NCBI GenBank assembly: GCA_963383645.1
Contig: OY726566.1
Location: 94,283,779-94,347,778 of the forward strand
Reading direction: 5' to 3'
Source of the DNA: Muscardinus avellanarius
Lineage: Eukaryota > Chordata > Mammalia > Rodentia > Gliridae
DNA: 64,000 nucleotides
Both the position numbers and the translations under genes were made by a program. How positions within the stretch are numbered: position 1 is the stretch's first letter; each line of letters opens with the position of its first letter. Below the pieces are notes generated by a model, which saw nothing but the letters and a program-made list of their open reading frames with translations, was not told the DNA's origin and did not search any database. This document shows, piece by piece, positions 12,495-24,299 of this stretch.

Positions 12495-13220
12495 GATTGG
12501 TTATCTGTGGAGATTCATTATTTATGTTAGTCTTTTACCTATCTCTAAGTTGTATTGTTTGCCTTTATTGTTGTTAATTTTTAGGATTTCTAGTTGGAAT
12601 ATTAATATACCTTCAGATATAGCATTTGGAAATATTTTATCCAATTCTATTAGTAACTTTTAACTCTGTTTACATTGTCTTTGGATATACAATATTTTCT
12701 TTTATTTTTTAGGGAGTTTGTATATTCTTCTGTTGCCTGTGCCATTGAAATCATATCCAAGAAATCACTGCCAATTTCAATGTTGTGAGGTTTTATGACC
12801 CAGATTTTCTCCTAAAAGTTTATAGTCTTAAGATTTATATTTAGGTCTTTTATCTATTTTGAGTTAATACTTGTATATGGGATTAGGTAAAGGTCCAATT
12901 TTATTCTTTTCCATGTAATTATTATTTTTCAACAATATTTAGTTAAAAGATTATTATTTCCACCACCAAATGTTCGTGGAAACCTTATCAAAAATAACTT
13001 GACAATATAGGGAAGAATTTAGCTCTAGGCTTGTATTTAACTCCAATGGTCTATATATCTGCCTTTAGAACAGTACTACACTGTTTCAATTATTGTAGCT
13101 TTATATGGTTTGAAATCAGAAAATATATATCTGCTAGCTTTGTTCTTTTTCAAGATCGTTTTGGGTATCTAGAGCCCATATTCCATATTAGGATAGATTT
13201 TTTTCTGAAAAATAAATATA
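12495..13220 (-). mobile_element. antisense L1M-type ORF2 segment (copy A)
   Basis: The reverse complement resembles the 3' part of ORF2 of old L1M elements. Strand-sense landmarks include 'ttattcttttccatg', 'caatggtctatatatctg' and 'aagaaatcactgcc'. It is joined within a few bases of the ORF1 stop. The corresponding piece of copy B is roughly 85-90% similar by eye. Confidence 0.75.
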
Positions 13221-13404
13221 TAAATATATGATAGTTTCACCTAAAAAAACAGAAAAAAATATGCTCTAGTAAGAAAGAAAGCAAAAAGAAATATTGAAAT
13301 GCTATCTTTAAATCATCAAACGCTTGGTATCAGACAAATGAAACTGTTATGTGAGATTATCATTTTTAATTTTGGATAAATTGCTATAATACTAGATGTC
13401 AACC

Positions 13405-13558
13405 ACTAAGCCAAGCATGGGAAGGAGGGATGGGGAGAGAATGGGGTGGGGATCGGGTGGGGGCTGACTGGGCGATGTGTGCATGTATGTCTACAAAAGT
13501 TTGTATCCCACTATGATGTATGAATACAGTGCACCAATAAAATAAAATTAAAAAAAAA
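13405..13558 (+). mobile_element. probable L1 3' end
   Basis: A G-rich purine tract (13415-13465) is followed by 'tatcccactatgatg', then 'gcaccaataaaataaaa' and poly-A. A G-rich tract before an AATAAA tail is typical of rodent L1 3'UTRs. It is separated from copy A by about 185 bp of AT-rich DNA. Confidence 0.6.
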
Positions 13559-13559
13559 T

Positions 13560-15020
13560 ATTGTTCACTTGTAGTTGGTCTCTGAAATATTGTTTACTCA
13601 TAAAATTAAAAAGTTCTTTGGTCACTTTAAACTCGGTATTGGTACCATAAGTAAACAACAATAAGTTAACACTTAGTAGCACTCGCCAGTTCATCAAGAG
13701 ACCAAGAAAGACACTCAGAACTATTAGCCTTATTTTCTAAAAATTGATGATGATTGATGTTTCTCCCAATGTTTTTCAGTCTTCAACCAACTGTTCTTTC
13801 CAAAGAACATCACAAATACCTCCTGTAGAGAGACCCAATGTAAGGATTCTTCCAGTCATCAGTGGTCCAGAGCCCTCTGATTGGGCTAGGACTCCACCTA
13901 TCACTTGGTCTCTAAACAGCATTGCTCTAATAAAGAGGCTGGTGTTGTTTGAGGGTCAGTTGGCCTTCATGTAAGCTTATCAGTAGCCTTAAAATTACTT
14001 GAGCCTTCACTTTTCCTTACTGAATATGTGCTCTGGATACACGGCTGTAGGTTCCTCTGAGGAAGGGCTGTGCATAGCTACCATAATTACTTGCTATGGT
14101 GCCACAGAGAACTTCCCCAAGGAGACGTGACCCTTCAGTCAGGGTATTCTAATTCTAAAAACTGTTTCAGTTCCTAGAACTGGACAAGTGGCCATGATTT
14201 TCAGTGGTGGCGCTGACCTGCTCAGGTTCTTGTTTATATAATGCATATACTAAGCACCACCTTCCCTGTGTCCATAGATCTTGCTTCGAGGATACCATGT
14301 TTTATTACTCTTTGGTCCAGATTCTTGAGGGCCAAAGTCCCCGGTTGTCATCCTGGCCTTGGTGTCCATTAGGTTGGTTACCTCCACCTGTCTTCCTTCA
14401 GGTTTCTTAATGAATACAGCCAACTAACTCCACCAACTCTCCCTTTCCCCTGGCAGTTCTATGCTGCCCCCTAGTGTCTGCTAGTCCAGATCTGATCACC
14501 CTTATGGACACCAGGGAGCTGGGTTTCCTGTGGCATCTCCTGCTGCCAACTCTGGCCTAAGAGGGACAGATGGCATTTGAGATGCCTGTGCCTCCCTCAG
14601 GACTGTATGGCTGCAGTGCAGAGAAGGTCCTCTGAGTCTCCCTAGTAAACATCACCTCTAGTAGCTCTCCGGTGGTGCACAATAATCTCTCTGAACCTTT
14701 GGACCCATCCTCTGCCAAGACTTTCTAGCATTTTCACAGAACTGCCTATAGGCACAATTTTCCCAAGCCTCCAGGAGATATTCCAGCAATTTATTAGGAA
14801 TGGCTCCAGATGTCCTTGCCAGGACAAACTGGGGACAGAGATTGCAAAGAGCAAGGAGTGAAAGAAGAGACCACCTGCCTTCATCCCATTGTTAAATCCT
14901 CTACCTGAACCAGCTCTGACTGAGGAAGGGAAACCACGTTGAAATGCATTGCAGTTTGAGGTTCTTAACTGGTGAAACTCTTTTAAAACCTAAAAAGAAA
15001 AAAAAAAAAAGAAAACAAAA
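13560..15020. other. intergenic sequence, nothing recognised
   Basis: No repeat family and no exon-like frame recognised. Several 60-80 codon frames on both strands look like chance. Confidence 0.45.
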
Positions 15021-15024
15021 TCTG

Positions 15025-15258
15025 ATTGGCTGGGCATGGTGGTACGTGTCTGTAATCCAAGTACTTGTGAGGCTGAGAGACAAGAATCACAAGTTTGAAG
15101 CCAAACTCAGCAACTTAGTGAGACTGTCATCAACCTAGCACAACCCTGTCTCAAACTAAAAAATAAAATAAGGCTGGGGCTGTAGCTCAGAGGAGAATGT
15201 CCCTGAGTTCCATCCCTAGTAGCTACCAATAATAATAATAAATAATAATAATAATAAA
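15025..15258 (+). mobile_element. B1-dID SINE with (AAT)n tail
   Basis: Complete dimer ('ggctgggcatggtggtac' to 'catccctagtag'). The 3' tail has become an (AAT)n microsatellite at 15229-15258. Confidence 0.9.
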
Positions 15259-15315
15259 TTTTTAAAAATCTGATTGTTTTAATACTCAAAAGTGATGTAA
15301 AAATGATTTTTTTCT

Positions 15316-15717
15316 TAGTGGTACCATGACTTGAACCTAGAGACATTCTACCTCTGAGCTCTAGCCCAGCCTTTTTGTGTGTGTGTGGTACTAGGTGTAG
15401 AATCCAGGGGCTTTTCTACCTCTGGGCTATACACCCAGACATATTTTCTATTTTATTTGGAAACAGGGTCTCACTAAGTTGCTGAGGCTGGCTTCATACC
15501 GTGCGATCCTCCTGTCTCAAACTCACAAGCGCTGGGATTACCAGTGTGCGCCACCACGCCCGGCTAGCCCAGCCCTTTTTATTTTGAAACAGAGTTTTAC
15601 TAGGTTGCCAAGAGTCTGACTAAGTAGCTGACTCTGTCCTCAAACCTATGATCCTCCTGTTTCAGCCTCCCATGCTCCCAAGTACTGGGATTACAGACAT
15701 GTACCACCATGCCAGGC
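15316..15717 (-). mobile_element. B1-dID SINE split by a second SINE
   Basis: Outer antisense dimer: ID half at 15316-15371 and B1 half at 15575-15717. It is interrupted by an inner SINE flanked by the 11-bp duplication ctagcccagcc (15361-15371 and 15564-15574). Confidence 0.88.
15372..15563 (-). mobile_element. B1-dID SINE nested in an older SINE
   Basis: Complete antisense dimer ending 'caccacgcccgg'. The 11-bp target-site duplication shows that it inserted into the outer SINE. Confidence 0.92.
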
Positions 15718-16039
15718 TCAATAGTATTTTTGAAGGCAGAGGTAGAAGAAATGTTGGTTCATTCCTTGTTCATTCATTGTACCCTAATAACCACAGATAG
15801 TTCAATAACTAGTTGCACGAGTATTGTAGTGCAAAATGGTGACATTGCCTCTGAATTCTTTGGCTTTTTTTTTTTTCCCCATTTAGAAAATGGGTTAAAA
15901 TAAGCCATATGTAACTAAAACTACTAGGAATCCTGTCTTTATAAACATAGGGAACAAAGTATGTTAAATCTGCAGACCATAAATTGTGAACTGGCTTTGG
16001 AAACCGGGAAGTAATAACATAAGTGCTATATGCAAATTT

Positions 16040-16230
16040 TAGATATGTACTGTGGAGATCATGGACAGATAATATCTGTAGGGTGGAGGTTGCTAGTCAA
16101 AGAAGGTTTTATAAAGGAGATGATACTTAGGAGGAACTTGACATGCTGAGCACCATTTTGAAGGATATAGGAGGACAGGGGACAGCAGGAAAATGCATCG
16201 CAGTGTAATACCAGGAATGAGAAATCCAAT
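16040..16230 (-). mobile_element. probable L2 fragment
   Basis: Phrases such as 'gttttataaaggagatgat' and 'ggaggaacttgacatgctgag' resemble antisense L2 ('...ggcttcctggaggaagtgac...'). Diverged. Confidence 0.45.
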
Positions 16231-16344
16231 TTAGGTGAAACAAAGAGCCACCTAAGGTGCGATGGAAAACAAAACAGGGGAAACATCTTTGGCTGTAGTT
16301 GGAGTCTTGGATACCAGAGGGCAGGATTCAGATTTCACTGGCAA

Positions 16345-16915
16345 TGCCTGTGCTGTGGTGTGGATGGTAGGCACCCCTCCCAAATTCCTATGCTGGGACT
16401 TAACCACCAGGTGATGGTACTGAGAGGTGAGGCCTTTGGAAGTTACTAGGTAATGAGGGCTCTGCTCTCATGAACAGAATTAGTTTTTGTTGTTTGTTTT
16501 GCGGAACTGGGGATGCAACCCAGGGGCATTCTACCTCTGAGCTATTTTTAATTCTTTATTTTGAATCAGGGTCTCACTATGTTGCAAAGGGCCTCACTAA
16601 GTAGCTGAAGCTAGCTGTGAACTCACAATACTCCTGTCTCAATTTACCAAATACTGGGATTACAACCATGTGCTACTACACCCAGCTCAAATTATTGTCT
16701 TTATAAACGTGCTTGAACAAACCTGTTAGTTTATCTGCTTTTTCCACCATGTAATAACATTGTAAGAGGCACCCTCTCTAGACACAGAATCTGCTAGCAC
16801 CATGATCTGGGACTTCCCAGCCTCCAGAATGGTAATAAATGCATTTCTATTGTTTACAAATTACCCAGTCTAGGGTTTTGTTATTAGCAGCAGGAATGGA
16901 CTAAGATGTCCTGAG
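16345..16915 (+). mobile_element. MaLR/MLT1-type LTR, split by a SINE
   Basis: Solo-LTR remnant of an old ERVL-MaLR retrotransposon. The 5' part (16345-16495) has 'ggtgatggtactgagaggtg' and 'gaggcctttgg'. The 3' part (16690-16915) has 'cttcccagcctccagaa', 'aataaatgcatttctattg' and 'ggactaagatg'. A SINE separates the two parts. No internal viral genes are seen. Confidence 0.75.
16497..16688 (-). mobile_element. B1-dID SINE inside the LTR
   Basis: Antisense dimer: ID half ('gatgcaacccaggggc', 'ctctgagctattttt') then B1 half ending 'tgctactacacccagct'. Confidence 0.9.
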
Positions 16916-16919
16916 AGAG

Positions 16920-17640
16920 GTTGACTAAAATTCTAGTAGTACCTTAGTATTTTCCAAATACTTTCTTCAAGTTCTTGTTTATAAACCAAGCTTCAAGGCA
17001 GAGTAAGTGGGAGTAAGAAACCACTGAGGCCCCTGCTGCAAGGTTGGCTTATGCAGAGCAGTGCTGGGTGTGCTGGGCCACACATTCTGGATGGGAGGGA
17101 CCCTAAAGTTCTTGTTCTGCCTACCAGCTACAACACTTGAGGTGGAAGCTGGAAGATGCCTGTTACTGAGGAATCCCTTCTAGATTTGGCCACTTCCGAT
17201 AAGTTCATCCTTCCTTAAGTCCACGTACTACCCCATCCCTGTCTGAGCTGGTCTGGGTACCAGAAGTGACCTTCTGTGTCAGACCCTGGGTACAAAGGGT
17301 CCTTTCTCTCTAAAGCCAATCCAGTGTTAAAGTTGAACACTGGAGTCCAATAGCAGAGCACTGTGTTTACATTAACAAGCATGTGATGATCAAAAGGAAG
17401 AGTTATTAGAATGCTGCAAAGATGTTAGAAACACATCGATAACTGTCGTACACAGTTGGTATGTGGGTGCAACATATTGCACACAAAATGTCTATCACTT
17501 TGCAGCAGGGTAGATGTTCCATACTAAGTTCTTTTCTGTCTTTCTAAAAAATATATACTTTTGTTGGTGTACTGCAGTCTCACATCATAATGTAGTTCAG
17601 GGCATCCTTTTCTTGTAGAAGGGAGCAGCATAGAGGAATT
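16920..17640. other. intergenic sequence, nothing recognised
   Basis: No gene, RNA or repeat family recognised. Confidence 0.45.
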
Positions 17641-17644
17641 TGTT

Positions 17645-17848
17645 TTTTCTTGGCAAGGTAGTAGAGATTGGACCCAAGGGCATTGTACTGCCAAGCTACA
17701 CTCCCAGCCCTATTTTTTAAATTTTTATTTTGAAACAGGGTCTCACTAAGTTGCGGAGGGCCTCACTAAGTAGCTGGCCTTGAACTGCAATCCTGTCTCA
17801 GCCTTCCAAGTCTTGGGGTTACAAGTGTGTGCGCCACCATGCCTGGCT
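17645..17848 (-). mobile_element. B1-dID SINE, antisense
   Basis: ID half ('gattggacccaagggc', 'ctacactcccagccc') followed by B1 half ending 'gccaccatgcctggct'. Confidence 0.9.
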
Positions 17849-18880
17849 GTTTCTAGTCTTCTGAGGAACTTCCAGACTGATTTCCATAGCAGCTCTAATA
17901 ATTTACAATCCCACCAACAGTGGAGAAGTGTTCCTCTTCCCCACATCCTTACCAGCACTTATTATCATTTGTATTCTTGATGACTCTTGAAGTCATTCTT
18001 CATGAGATCTTCATCCCTGCTGCTCTTCCTGTCCCCCCTGGACATCTATGGTTTGCTGCGGGTCCCTCTGTGATACAGTAGCTCAGACAACACTCAGTTC
18101 ACCAAGTATGGGTTGATTAAGGAAGGAAACACAGAAGGGTTCCTTCACTTTGGTTTACATACTACCATTTTGTTTTTCTAGGTAAATGTTTTTTAGGGCT
18201 CTTTCCTCTGTTGGGTTTGGTTTGGGTTAGCAGCCACAACTGGCTATGACTCATATATAGCTTCCAACCAAAGGAAACCCCTAAGCCCTTTTCTTTTTTT
18301 TCCATTTTTTAATAGACCTGAGTAAGGGACTTCTCATACCCATTAAATTCCATCTTGTGAGATTCATTTTCTCCATTCCAACTTTTGGCACATTAACTAT
18401 TCTGTCCCATTACCACTCCACATATCATCTTCAAATTACAGAGGCTTTCCAAGTTGTCATTTACTAAAGACATTGCTAAAGTGTTTAAACCAATTAAGAG
18501 GCAACCCAAAACCCTGTGACTTGCCACAAGACGCCTCTTAACAAGTTGAAAGAAACTATTAATTGGCACTTTTTGGTATTGTCATTCAAGTGAGTATGAC
18601 TTAACCTAATTGACCGAGAATCCATTTCACATTATTAGAGGTTTTCTAATGAGGGATCTTGCCAAGTGCCTTGCCCAAGTCTACACACACAGTTCATGAT
18701 GCATTCACTCCATCTGCCAGCCTAGAAATCCTATCAACAAGAGACAAAAAAAATCTACTTACTGTAGAAGGGCTTGCTTTGTGGATCCCGTATCCATAAA
18801 TGTCTCAGTTATATGTCCTGTCTTCATCCCCTTATCTACACCTCCTAGAATAAAGGTTTCTCAAATCTAACCCTTTTTTC
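17849..18880. other. intergenic sequence, no gene seen
   Basis: 17860-18010 contains 'gacttccatagcagctctaat' and 'caatcccaccaacag'-like phrases, resembling antisense L1 3' sequence. The rest is unrecognised. Confidence 0.4.
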
Positions 18881-18884
18881 ATAG

Positions 18885-19105
18885 AGGCAGTATAACACTT
18901 TGTCACAGAGTGTACGATCCAGACTTGATTCCTGGCTCTTCCTTACTGGCTGAATGTGGGCAATTTGCCTCACCATTCTGAGCTTCAGGCTCTTCATCAG
19001 CAAAATGTGGTTAATAATAGAACTCACATCATAGGATTGGTGTGAGAACTGAATAATTTAATATTTGTAAAGCATTTAAAAACATTTCTGGCACCTTAGA
19101 AAGCA
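18885..19105 (+). mobile_element. MIR SINE
   Basis: Matches the MIR core and 3' region in order: 'cctggctcttccttactggctgaatg', then 'gagcttcaggctcttcatc', then 'aataatagaactcacatc', then 'taaagcatttaaaaac'. Strongly diverged, as expected for MIR. Confidence 0.8.
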
Positions 19106-19689
19106 CCACGTGACGCTGAAATTTGGGAGATATTTGGGCTGGAGTACAAACATAAAAATCATTAGCACCTAAATAGTATTTGACTTAGTTTGGGTTCCCC
19201 TGGAAGCAGACCCTGAGAAGAATTTGAGTGGAAATAGTTTATGTGGGAGAAGAGTCTCCTCGATACTGGTGGACAACTGGAGAAATAAACCAGGAGAAGA
19301 AAGGAAGTCACTAAAGGTACATTAAGAAATAAGTTACTCTGCAAACATCTGAAGGTTAGTTCTATTGTGGGGCTCTGGGAGAGAGTACAGAATAGTTTCT
19401 GTACTATTATAGGATAACAGAAAATTATCCTAATTGAGAGACCAGAAAGCTAGTATAATTATCCGCCAAACTGTCATTCATCTCTAGCTGAGGGCTTCTC
19501 TGGAGGTATTAACTCTAATACTTCCAACTTCTCTAAAGAGAGTCCAGTGCTTCCTGAGCTAATAAAAGGCCCCCAGGCAGAGAATCTGAAGTGCTCCAGA
19601 GGGCAGCAGCCTGTGTGTAGAGTGGATACGGGGGAGACATTCAAGCATGAAACTACCTGGAGTGAGTGAAACTAGAGAGAAAGTGTCCA

Positions 19690-20440
19690 CTCACCAAAGC
19701 TCTAGCGCCTTTCAATATTTAGAGGTCAAGGAGATGGGTAGAAATTAGAGAAGGGCTAGTGAAAAGGAGAGAGTGGATCCTGGAATCTGAGTTAAAAAAC
19801 GTGCTCCAAGCAGGAGGAAGCGATCAACCATATCAAATGTTGCAAAGAAGTCAGGTAAGGTAAAGGTGGAGGATGGACCACTGGATTCAGCAACTTGGAG
19901 GCCACTGGCGACTTTGACAGGAGCAGTTTTGGAGGTGTGACTCAGGATAGGGAGACAGGCAAGAGAAGAGAAACTGGAGGAAGCCTTACAGACAATTCCT
20001 TCAAATACTTTTGTTGTAGAGAAAGAGAACAGCAGTGGGAGGAGAGTTTTATGTTTGTGCAGGTTTAAGACGAGAAGTTACAGCACTGGTGTGTGTTGAG
20101 GGGATTGATCCAATCAAGAGGAAAAGCTCACTGAGAAAAGACAGGAGGGAATTGGACCTTGTGCAAATTGGAAAGGGGTTCCTTAGGGGAACAGACTCCT
20201 CATGCATCCATAGTAACAGAAAGAAGGCCCGTGACACAGACAGAAATGCTCCTCTCAGTTTTACAGAAGCAAGGAAATCAGTTGATACTTGGTGAGTGGG
20301 AGGAGCTATCAGAGGACTGAGGGGAGAGGAGAAGGCATGAAATAGCCATCTAGGACTGGGAACTGAAGAGGGGTGTGGAGAGTGACCAAGTGGCAGCAGA
20401 GGCCCATTTGAGGCTAGGGGCCATGAATTTAAAGGAAGAG
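19690..20440 (+). repeat. ancient interspersed repeat, family not assigned
   Basis: A run of phrases ('gatcaaccatatcaaatg', 'tggaggccactggcgactttg', 'gaggaagccttacagac') recalls an old repeat found across placental mammals. I cannot name the family with confidence. An 86-codon frame within it (20035-20295) is not a gene. Confidence 0.5.
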
Positions 20441-21095
20441 CAGTTAGTATGGCTGTGTCTTTCTCTAGCTATGTTCAGTTATTTGGGTGCAGGCATGGAG
20501 TAAGGGTGAGTATGATTTAACCAATGTTGGGTTTGCTTTACTTAAAACTTCCAGCATGTAATTTGCCCCAGAAAGACATTATGTAGTAATTTGCTAACAA
20601 ATCACATTTTCTTTGGAACATAATCCTAAATCCTAAGACTCTAGAGAACAGGCTACATGCAAAGCAAGACAAAAGAAATTTATGGGAAAGTGAAGCTTTA
20701 CTCAACTCATTTAAAATGCATTTTCCTGTAGAAATTGATCTAAAATTTAGTAGGAAACAATAGGTTAACTCCTTTACTTCCAATACATGTTATGATCTGG
20801 CTTTCCTCTCGGAGTGTGCAGACTCTGGGGGACCCTATGGATACCGATTAGTTTAAATAATCGATGCATCATGTAACTATGTTTAAACTGTTTCCCAAGC
20901 AAGAAAGGTACATGTGAAATTGCTTCACTCTTCTCTAATAAAAATGTTTTACTCTGGTCATTTCTGCAGATAGAGCTCACGTGCTTTGATTTGTCTCTGG
21001 TCAAAGGTTTCAGTAAGAAAAATCCTGGGGGCCAGAAGCTGGGTAATCGGGACTTCTGTTTTACTCCTGGTCAACGGGAATTAAGGTAAGTGTCT
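20441..21095. other. intergenic sequence, nothing recognised
   Basis: No repeat family or exon signal recognised. Confidence 0.45.
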
Positions 21096-21096
21096 T

Positions 21097-21310
21097 AACT
21101 GGGCATAGCAGCACATGCCTATAATCCCAGTACTTGGGGAACCGAGATGGGAGGATTGCAGGGTAAAGGTCAGCCTTGGTTAGTGAGGCCCTCAGTTACT
21201 TAGTGGGGCCCTTAGTGACTTATTAAGACCCTGTTTCAGTTTTTCAAAAAGAGCTGGGGTATAGCTTGGGGGTAGAATGTTCCTGGGTTTAATCTCTAGT
21301 ACCAAAAATA
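21097..21310 (+). mobile_element. B1-dID SINE
   Basis: Complete but diverged dimer: 'aactgggcatagcagcac' to 'aatctctagtacc'. Confidence 0.88.
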
Positions 21311-21434
21311 TTGTATGAAATATTGTAGAAAAAATATTATATCTTTCTGTTCATGTGTCTAGTTCCTGAACAAGGCCAAACAGTCCATCTGTAAGAGCTC
21401 AGACACCTTATAGCACCGAGCCACAGTTTTGTGC

Positions 21435-21850
21435 AACAGGGCAATTGAATAATGTCCTCCAAAAATCTCTGAGTCCTAACTTCCAGAACTCATTATATAA
21501 ACTTGCTTATAAGTAAGCTAAGTATCTTGGGATGAGAGCTTGGATGGGTCATAAATCTAAGGACTGGTGTACTTATAAAAGAAAAGGACTGGGGGATTTG
21601 AGATACACAAAGACAGTCATGAAGGAGAGGTGAAGATGGAGGCAGAGATTACAGCACTGTGTCTCTAAGAACTGTTGGCAACCTAAGACGAAGCATGGGA
21701 CAGATTCTCTCTCAGACTCCCCCGAAGGAATTAACCCTACCAACACCTTGCTTTCAGATGTGTGGCCTACTGAACTATGAGAGAATAAACTTCTTGTTGT
21801 AAGCCACTAAGTTTGTGGTAATTTATTATAGCAGCTCCAGGAAAATGACA
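21435..21850 (+). mobile_element. MLT1-type LTR
   Basis: Landmarks of MLT1 solo LTRs in order: 'tgtacttataaaag', 'ggaattaaccctaccaacacc', 'ctatgagagaataaacttc', 'gccactaagtttgtggtaat', 'tatagcagctccagg'. No internal region is present. Confidence 0.78.
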
Positions 21851-21892
21851 GAGGAATTGAACTCATATTACAGTAAAGTAAAAGTAAAATGG

Positions 21893-22099
21893 GATGCCAG
21901 GTGTGGAGGCACACACTTGTAATCCCTAGTACTTGGGAGGCTGAGACAGGAGGATTGCTGGTTCTTGGCCAGACTCAGCTACTTAGTGAGGCTCTCCACA
22001 ACTTAGTGAGAACCTGTTTCAAAATAAAGAATAAAAAATAAGGCAGGGGATGTAGCTCGGAGGTTGAATGTCCTTGGGTTCCATCCCCAGACCCACAAT
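21893..22099 (+). mobile_element. B1-dID SINE
   Basis: Complete dimer: 'gatgccaggtgtggaggc' to 'catccccagaccc'. Its tail has grown into the following AAGG repeat. Confidence 0.9.
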
Positions 22100-22144
22100 A
22101 AAGGAAGGAAGGAAGGAAGGAAGGAAGGAAGGAAGGAAGGAAGG
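22100..22144 (+). repeat. (AAGG)n microsatellite
   Basis: About eleven perfect AAGG units between two SINE pieces. Confidence 0.95.
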
Positions 22145-22247
22145 GTTAAAAATAGGGCTGAGGATATACCTCAGAGGTAGAATGCCCCTGGGTTCAATCC
22201 CCAGTACTGCAAAATAAATAAACAAATAAGTAATAAATAAATAAATT
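22145..22247 (+). mobile_element. ID half of SINE
   Basis: 'gggctgaggatatacctcag' to 'caatccccagtactgc' with an A/AAT-rich tail. The B1 half is lacking. Confidence 0.8.
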
Positions 22248-22776
22248 CAATGGTTAGGAAAAAGTGAAGTATTCTTGGGGCTAGGAAAGAAGACACTGGC
22301 CACTTGAAATTCCTGAAGCACTGGGGCATTTCCCTTAGGTTCCCTGTAGAAGCATATGACTCTTCCTCCAGAAACCACATCTCCTAATAGTCTGGAAACC
22401 ATGAGTTTATTTTAAGTCCATTGTCCCAATTCCATGAAAGTATTTGCCAATATATTGTTTTCCAGGAAGTCATACCCTATGGTTTAATCAGCCTAAACCT
22501 ACAGTCGTGAGACGGGCCTGAGATCTCTTTGGGAGAAGAGCAGGCTCTGAGTGCCTGACTTGTCTCATCTAGAATAGAAGCGACAACAATGAACATCACC
22601 CATTGATACTTTATTCATTGGCTGCTTTTACTTATTCTGTCCTCTGCCTTAGGTGCCCTGGCCCAACTTACAGAGTCCTCACTTGTCCTTTAAGACTTGT
22701 CCAAAGGTCTTCTGCTTTGTCTTCTGATCTTCTGTATTCTTACAGAACTGTGTATATCTATTAAAAAGATGTATTA

Positions 22777-22966
22777 AGCTGGGCGTGGTGGCGCACGCTT
22801 GTAATCCCCGCACTTGGGAGACAGAGACAGGAGGATCACGCTGGTTCGAAGCCAGCCTTGCTGGTTTAGGAGACCCTGTTTCCAAATAAAAATATAAAAT
22901 AGGTCCGGGAGTGTAGCCTGGAGGTAGAAGGGTTTCCAGGAACTCTAGTACCACACACACAAAAAT
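22777..22966 (+). mobile_element. B1-dID SINE, 'tttccaaat' subfamily
   Basis: Complete dimer ending 'ggaactctagtaccac'. It is flanked by a near-perfect repeat of aaagatgtatta / aaaatgtatta, a target-site duplication. Confidence 0.92.
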
Positions 22967-22969
22967 GTA

Positions 22970-23895
22970 TTAAATCATATCACAGCTTAGCTTTTTAAAA
23001 GTTGCCTTACCTAAAACACCCCAGGGGAAGCATCATGGCTTCTTCATGTTGAGTCACCAGCACTTTGTAGAACCTGGCTCAATAAATACATTTTGTATAA
23101 ATGAAGGAAAGTGATGACTTGGAAAATTTATAGTATTTTTATAAAGCATACAATTACTATCATTTGACTTTTTCTATTTTAGATGTCAAGCCCTTCGAAT
23201 TTGGCAAAGGAACCAACTGACCCAGAAATCAGTGTGTTCCATATGAGCAAAAGGTTCAGTACAGAATTACAGAGGTAGGCAAGTATTTTTTTTTTTTTTG
23301 CTTCATCATTATGGCCAGAGAAGAACCTCTTTCCTGGAGATAAAAAGGGCAGTGCCATTCCCCAGGATCACAACTCCTTGAATGCACAGGAGGAAAGTTC
23401 CTCCTACTTAGAGTCAAAGCTCAGGAAATGCTTTTTAGAATTAAACCAAAGAAGTTTACCATGCCATATTTCCTTCATCTGATCACTCACTCCTGAAAGC
23501 TGAAGTGTCTAGCCTGATGTCATCATTCTATGGATTGCTTCTTTTTATCATGCTTTACTTCGAGTTATAAGTGGAATTTTGTGCACTTAGAAGTATTCAG
23601 AATGAATCTAAAGGTGTAGGAAAAAAAGTAGATGCTGATCCAAGCTTATATATAAATGTGCTCCATAGAAAAAAATGAAAATGCTCCATCAGACACTGAA
23701 ATCTAAAAATTCCACTCTTTGTAGGGCAATATCATTTCTCTAAAAAGAAACTGAAAAAGGAAGGTTTGAGTAGGTAAGTGGTATATGTTCCCATGGGAGC
23801 ATGCAGCTGCTGCCAACAAAAAAAATCATGGGAAAAGACTACAGACTCTTTCTATGATTCAGGCTAAAATCATATTTGTGAAGGAGTCAAAACAT
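22970..23895. other. intergenic sequence holding a candidate exon
   Basis: Unrecognised sequence apart from the exon-like segment at 23183-23274, listed separately. Confidence 0.4.
23183..23274 (+). other. candidate unannotated exon (92 nt, open frame)
   Basis: A pyrimidine-rich acceptor (tttttctattttag, ending 23182) is followed at once by ATG. Thirty codons stay open, starting MSSPSNLAKEPTDPE, and end at an AGAG|gtaggc donor (23275). I do not recognise the protein. It does not resemble BPGM or aldo-keto reductases, which lie upstream of BPGM in other mammals. It may be chance. Confidence 0.25.
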
Positions 23896-24049
23896 TCATG
23901 AGTCATACCCTTTCATCCACCGTGATCATTACCATCTCCACGTCAAAACCTGGCCAATGAAAACCAGACTGTTGTGACAACTGCAGATGTTTGCACTAAA
24001 TAAACTCCCTACCAAGGAATTCCAACAGCTCATAAGATCCACCACATAG

Positions 24050-24240
24050 CATTTAAATTCCTTAATCTTAAGACCCTCAGGATCTGGCATCATAATCTTT
24101 GTCCACCTCATTTCTGGCCATTTCCCCATTTTGGTCAAGGCGATCTTTTCACCACCTCTAAACATTCATGTTCACTCCCAACTCCAAAGCTTTTCTCACA
24201 TGGTCTCTTGGTGCATTTTCCTTCCTTTTCACCTATTCAA
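24050..24240 (+). mobile_element. probable L2 fragment
   Basis: 'aggatctggcatc', 'tccacctcatttctggcc' and the C/T-rich continuation resemble L2 3' sequence in sense orientation. Diverged. Confidence 0.45.
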
Positions 24241-24299
24241 ACCAGTTTTTCTTAAATTCCAGTTCTATTGCTGCCTGATCTTTAGTTTGCCACAACTGT

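Larger units (their letters stand above)
10782..13220 (+). mobile_element. rearranged L1, copy A
   Basis: Composite element. An apparently complete L1 5' end and 5'UTR (10782-11576) is followed by ORF1 (11577-12494). Directly after the ORF1 stop, about 725 bp of an older L1M-type ORF2 3' region follows in antisense (12495-13220). No ORF2 of the host L1 follows. The 5' end starts 'gggacttcc' and carries a YY1-like 'aagatggcg', as L1 promoters do. A second copy with the same architecture lies in opposite orientation at 33457-36513. Confidence 0.8.

Noticed and set aside
10782..13220. Twin-priming 5' inversion as the explanation for the L1 composite
   Set aside because: Twin priming places the inverted 5' part upstream of the sense 3' part; here the order is the reverse, and the antisense part looks like an older L1 subfamily.
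20035..20295. 86-codon ORF
   Set aside because: It falls in an ancient interspersed repeat and has no domain.
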